From: Symsagittifera roscoffensis
Taxonomy: Eukaryota > Xenacoelomorpha > Acoela > Convolutidae
DNA: 64,000 bases
Reading direction: 5' to 3'
Assembly: GCF_963678635.1 (NCBI RefSeq)
Contig: NC_087064.1
Coordinates: forward strand, 28,438,189-28,502,188
Part shown: one piece after another, positions 63,604 to 64,000 of the stretch
Layout of the letters: each line of letters opens with the position of its first letter
Position numbering within the stretch: position 1 is the first letter of the stretch
Notes under the pieces: generated by a model
Seen by the model: only the letters and a program-made list of their open reading frames with translations
Databases searched by the model: none
What the model was told of the DNA's origin: nothing
Program-made: the position numbers and the translations under genes

Positions 63604-64000
63604 GTGGAGCGGCTAACGGTTGTCGGCCTCTTGGATGTCAGGGAGGTCCTCTTAGGTGATTTGATCGTATCATTTAAAACCATTAATGTTTTGGTGTGAA
63701 ATTTGGGGGCGAATAATGACAGGGGTGGCGATGCCAATAGAGTCAAATATAAAGGAAGGAATATGCAAAAGGTTGCGCTGGGCTGGCTTCTTTTTCAGAT
63801 CATGACTTTTTTCGGCTGAAAAACTAGCGAATCAGAGAAAATGTTCCATTCGATTCCATATATACTTTTCGTCTCGTTGGAGTTTGTCAGTTTGTCGTGA
63901 GATAGGGCGCGGTGTTAGTGAGTTTTTGCACTTAAAAGCTGCAGGGTTCGTAATAATTCATTTTGGCAGGTTGAATGTTTTATTTTGCTGTTACGCTTCG

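Larger units (their letters stand above)
62200..64000 (-). mobile_element. Decayed BEL/Pao retrotransposon, partial
   Basis: On the minus strand, in order from the window edge: an RT/RNase H connection near 63740 (ASPLSLFAPKFHTKTL-like), RNase H (LSVLSDASYPALASVAYLVL, then ELPTALFGARLASFAVES, 63560-63350), and integrase core pieces (DATLTALRRFFARRGTPLE, SDNATNF, 62800-62700). Downstream integrase follows (LLSYDTFNTLLRKIEQ and GGPITTVSSSP, about 62540-62450). These words and their order are specific to BEL/Pao. Many stops and frame changes; the element continues past the right end of the window. Confidence 0.85.

Noticed and set aside
1-64000. CRISPR arrays, bacterial operons, rRNA or tRNA genes
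   Set aside because: Repeats are without regular unique spacers, genes are split by introns, and I saw no rRNA or tRNA sequence.

Overview
This is a eukaryotic, metazoan-type window. Split genes have phase-consistent GT...AG introns, and most of the sequence is retrotransposon. The non-repeat DNA is AT-rich, while the central 24-55 kb retroelement block is visibly richer in GC. The three host genes (an mL48-like mitochondrial ribosomal protein, a RING/B-box protein and a CWF19L1-like protein) and the mix of Ty1/copia, Ty3/gypsy, BEL/Pao, CR1-like and RLE-type elements fit a marine or early-branching invertebrate. The RLE-type reverse transcriptase and the GGGGCGGATCTAGG repeat recall cnidarian genomes to me, but I cannot fix the species.

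Layout. 1-10.6 kb: AT-rich non-coding DNA with several small inverted-repeat (MITE-like) elements and one decayed Glu/Lys-rich reading frame. 10.6-15.2 kb: a decayed but complete-order Ty1/copia element between diverged LTRs that both start TGTTGAAA. 15.7-18.7 kb: a broken CR1-like LINE (+). 18.8-20.3 kb: a sequence related to the long terminal region of the large gypsy family, probably a solo LTR. 21.2-23.8 kb: a LINE (-) with reverse transcriptase, CCHC knuckle and PD-(D/E)XK-type endonuclease. 23.9-56.3 kb: a very large, partly palindromic cluster of one Ty3/gypsy family: element A on + (23.9-37.9 kb), element B on - (53.3-37.9 kb), the 3' end of a third copy C on - (55.3-53.3 kb), and a terminal fragment on + (55.4-56.3 kb). 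56.6-60.6 kb: a tight cluster of three host genes. 60.6-64 kb: MITE-like repeats and a decayed BEL/Pao element (-).

The gypsy family is the unusual part. Its leader holds a long 14-bp minisatellite and a 70-bp tandem repeat. It encodes gag with two CCHC knuckles, then protease, RT, RNase H and an integrase with a D-35-E core, with a long acidic region between RNase H and integrase. Pol ends in an extra C-terminal domain that looks like a macro (ADP-ribose binding-like) fold. Downstream, behind a splice-acceptor-like site, each element carries a further ORF. That ORF differs completely between copies: about 340 aa with a heptad coiled coil in A, and about 970 aa of unknown type in B and C. All copies carry stops, frameshifts or deletions, so none looks autonomous as it stands.

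The host genes sit closely together. The mL48-like gene (+) and the RING/B-box gene (-) converge with 27 bp between stop codons. The RING/B-box and CWF19L1-like genes diverge with 169 bp between start codons. The CWF19L1-like gene runs into an intron, and its remaining exons are not in view.
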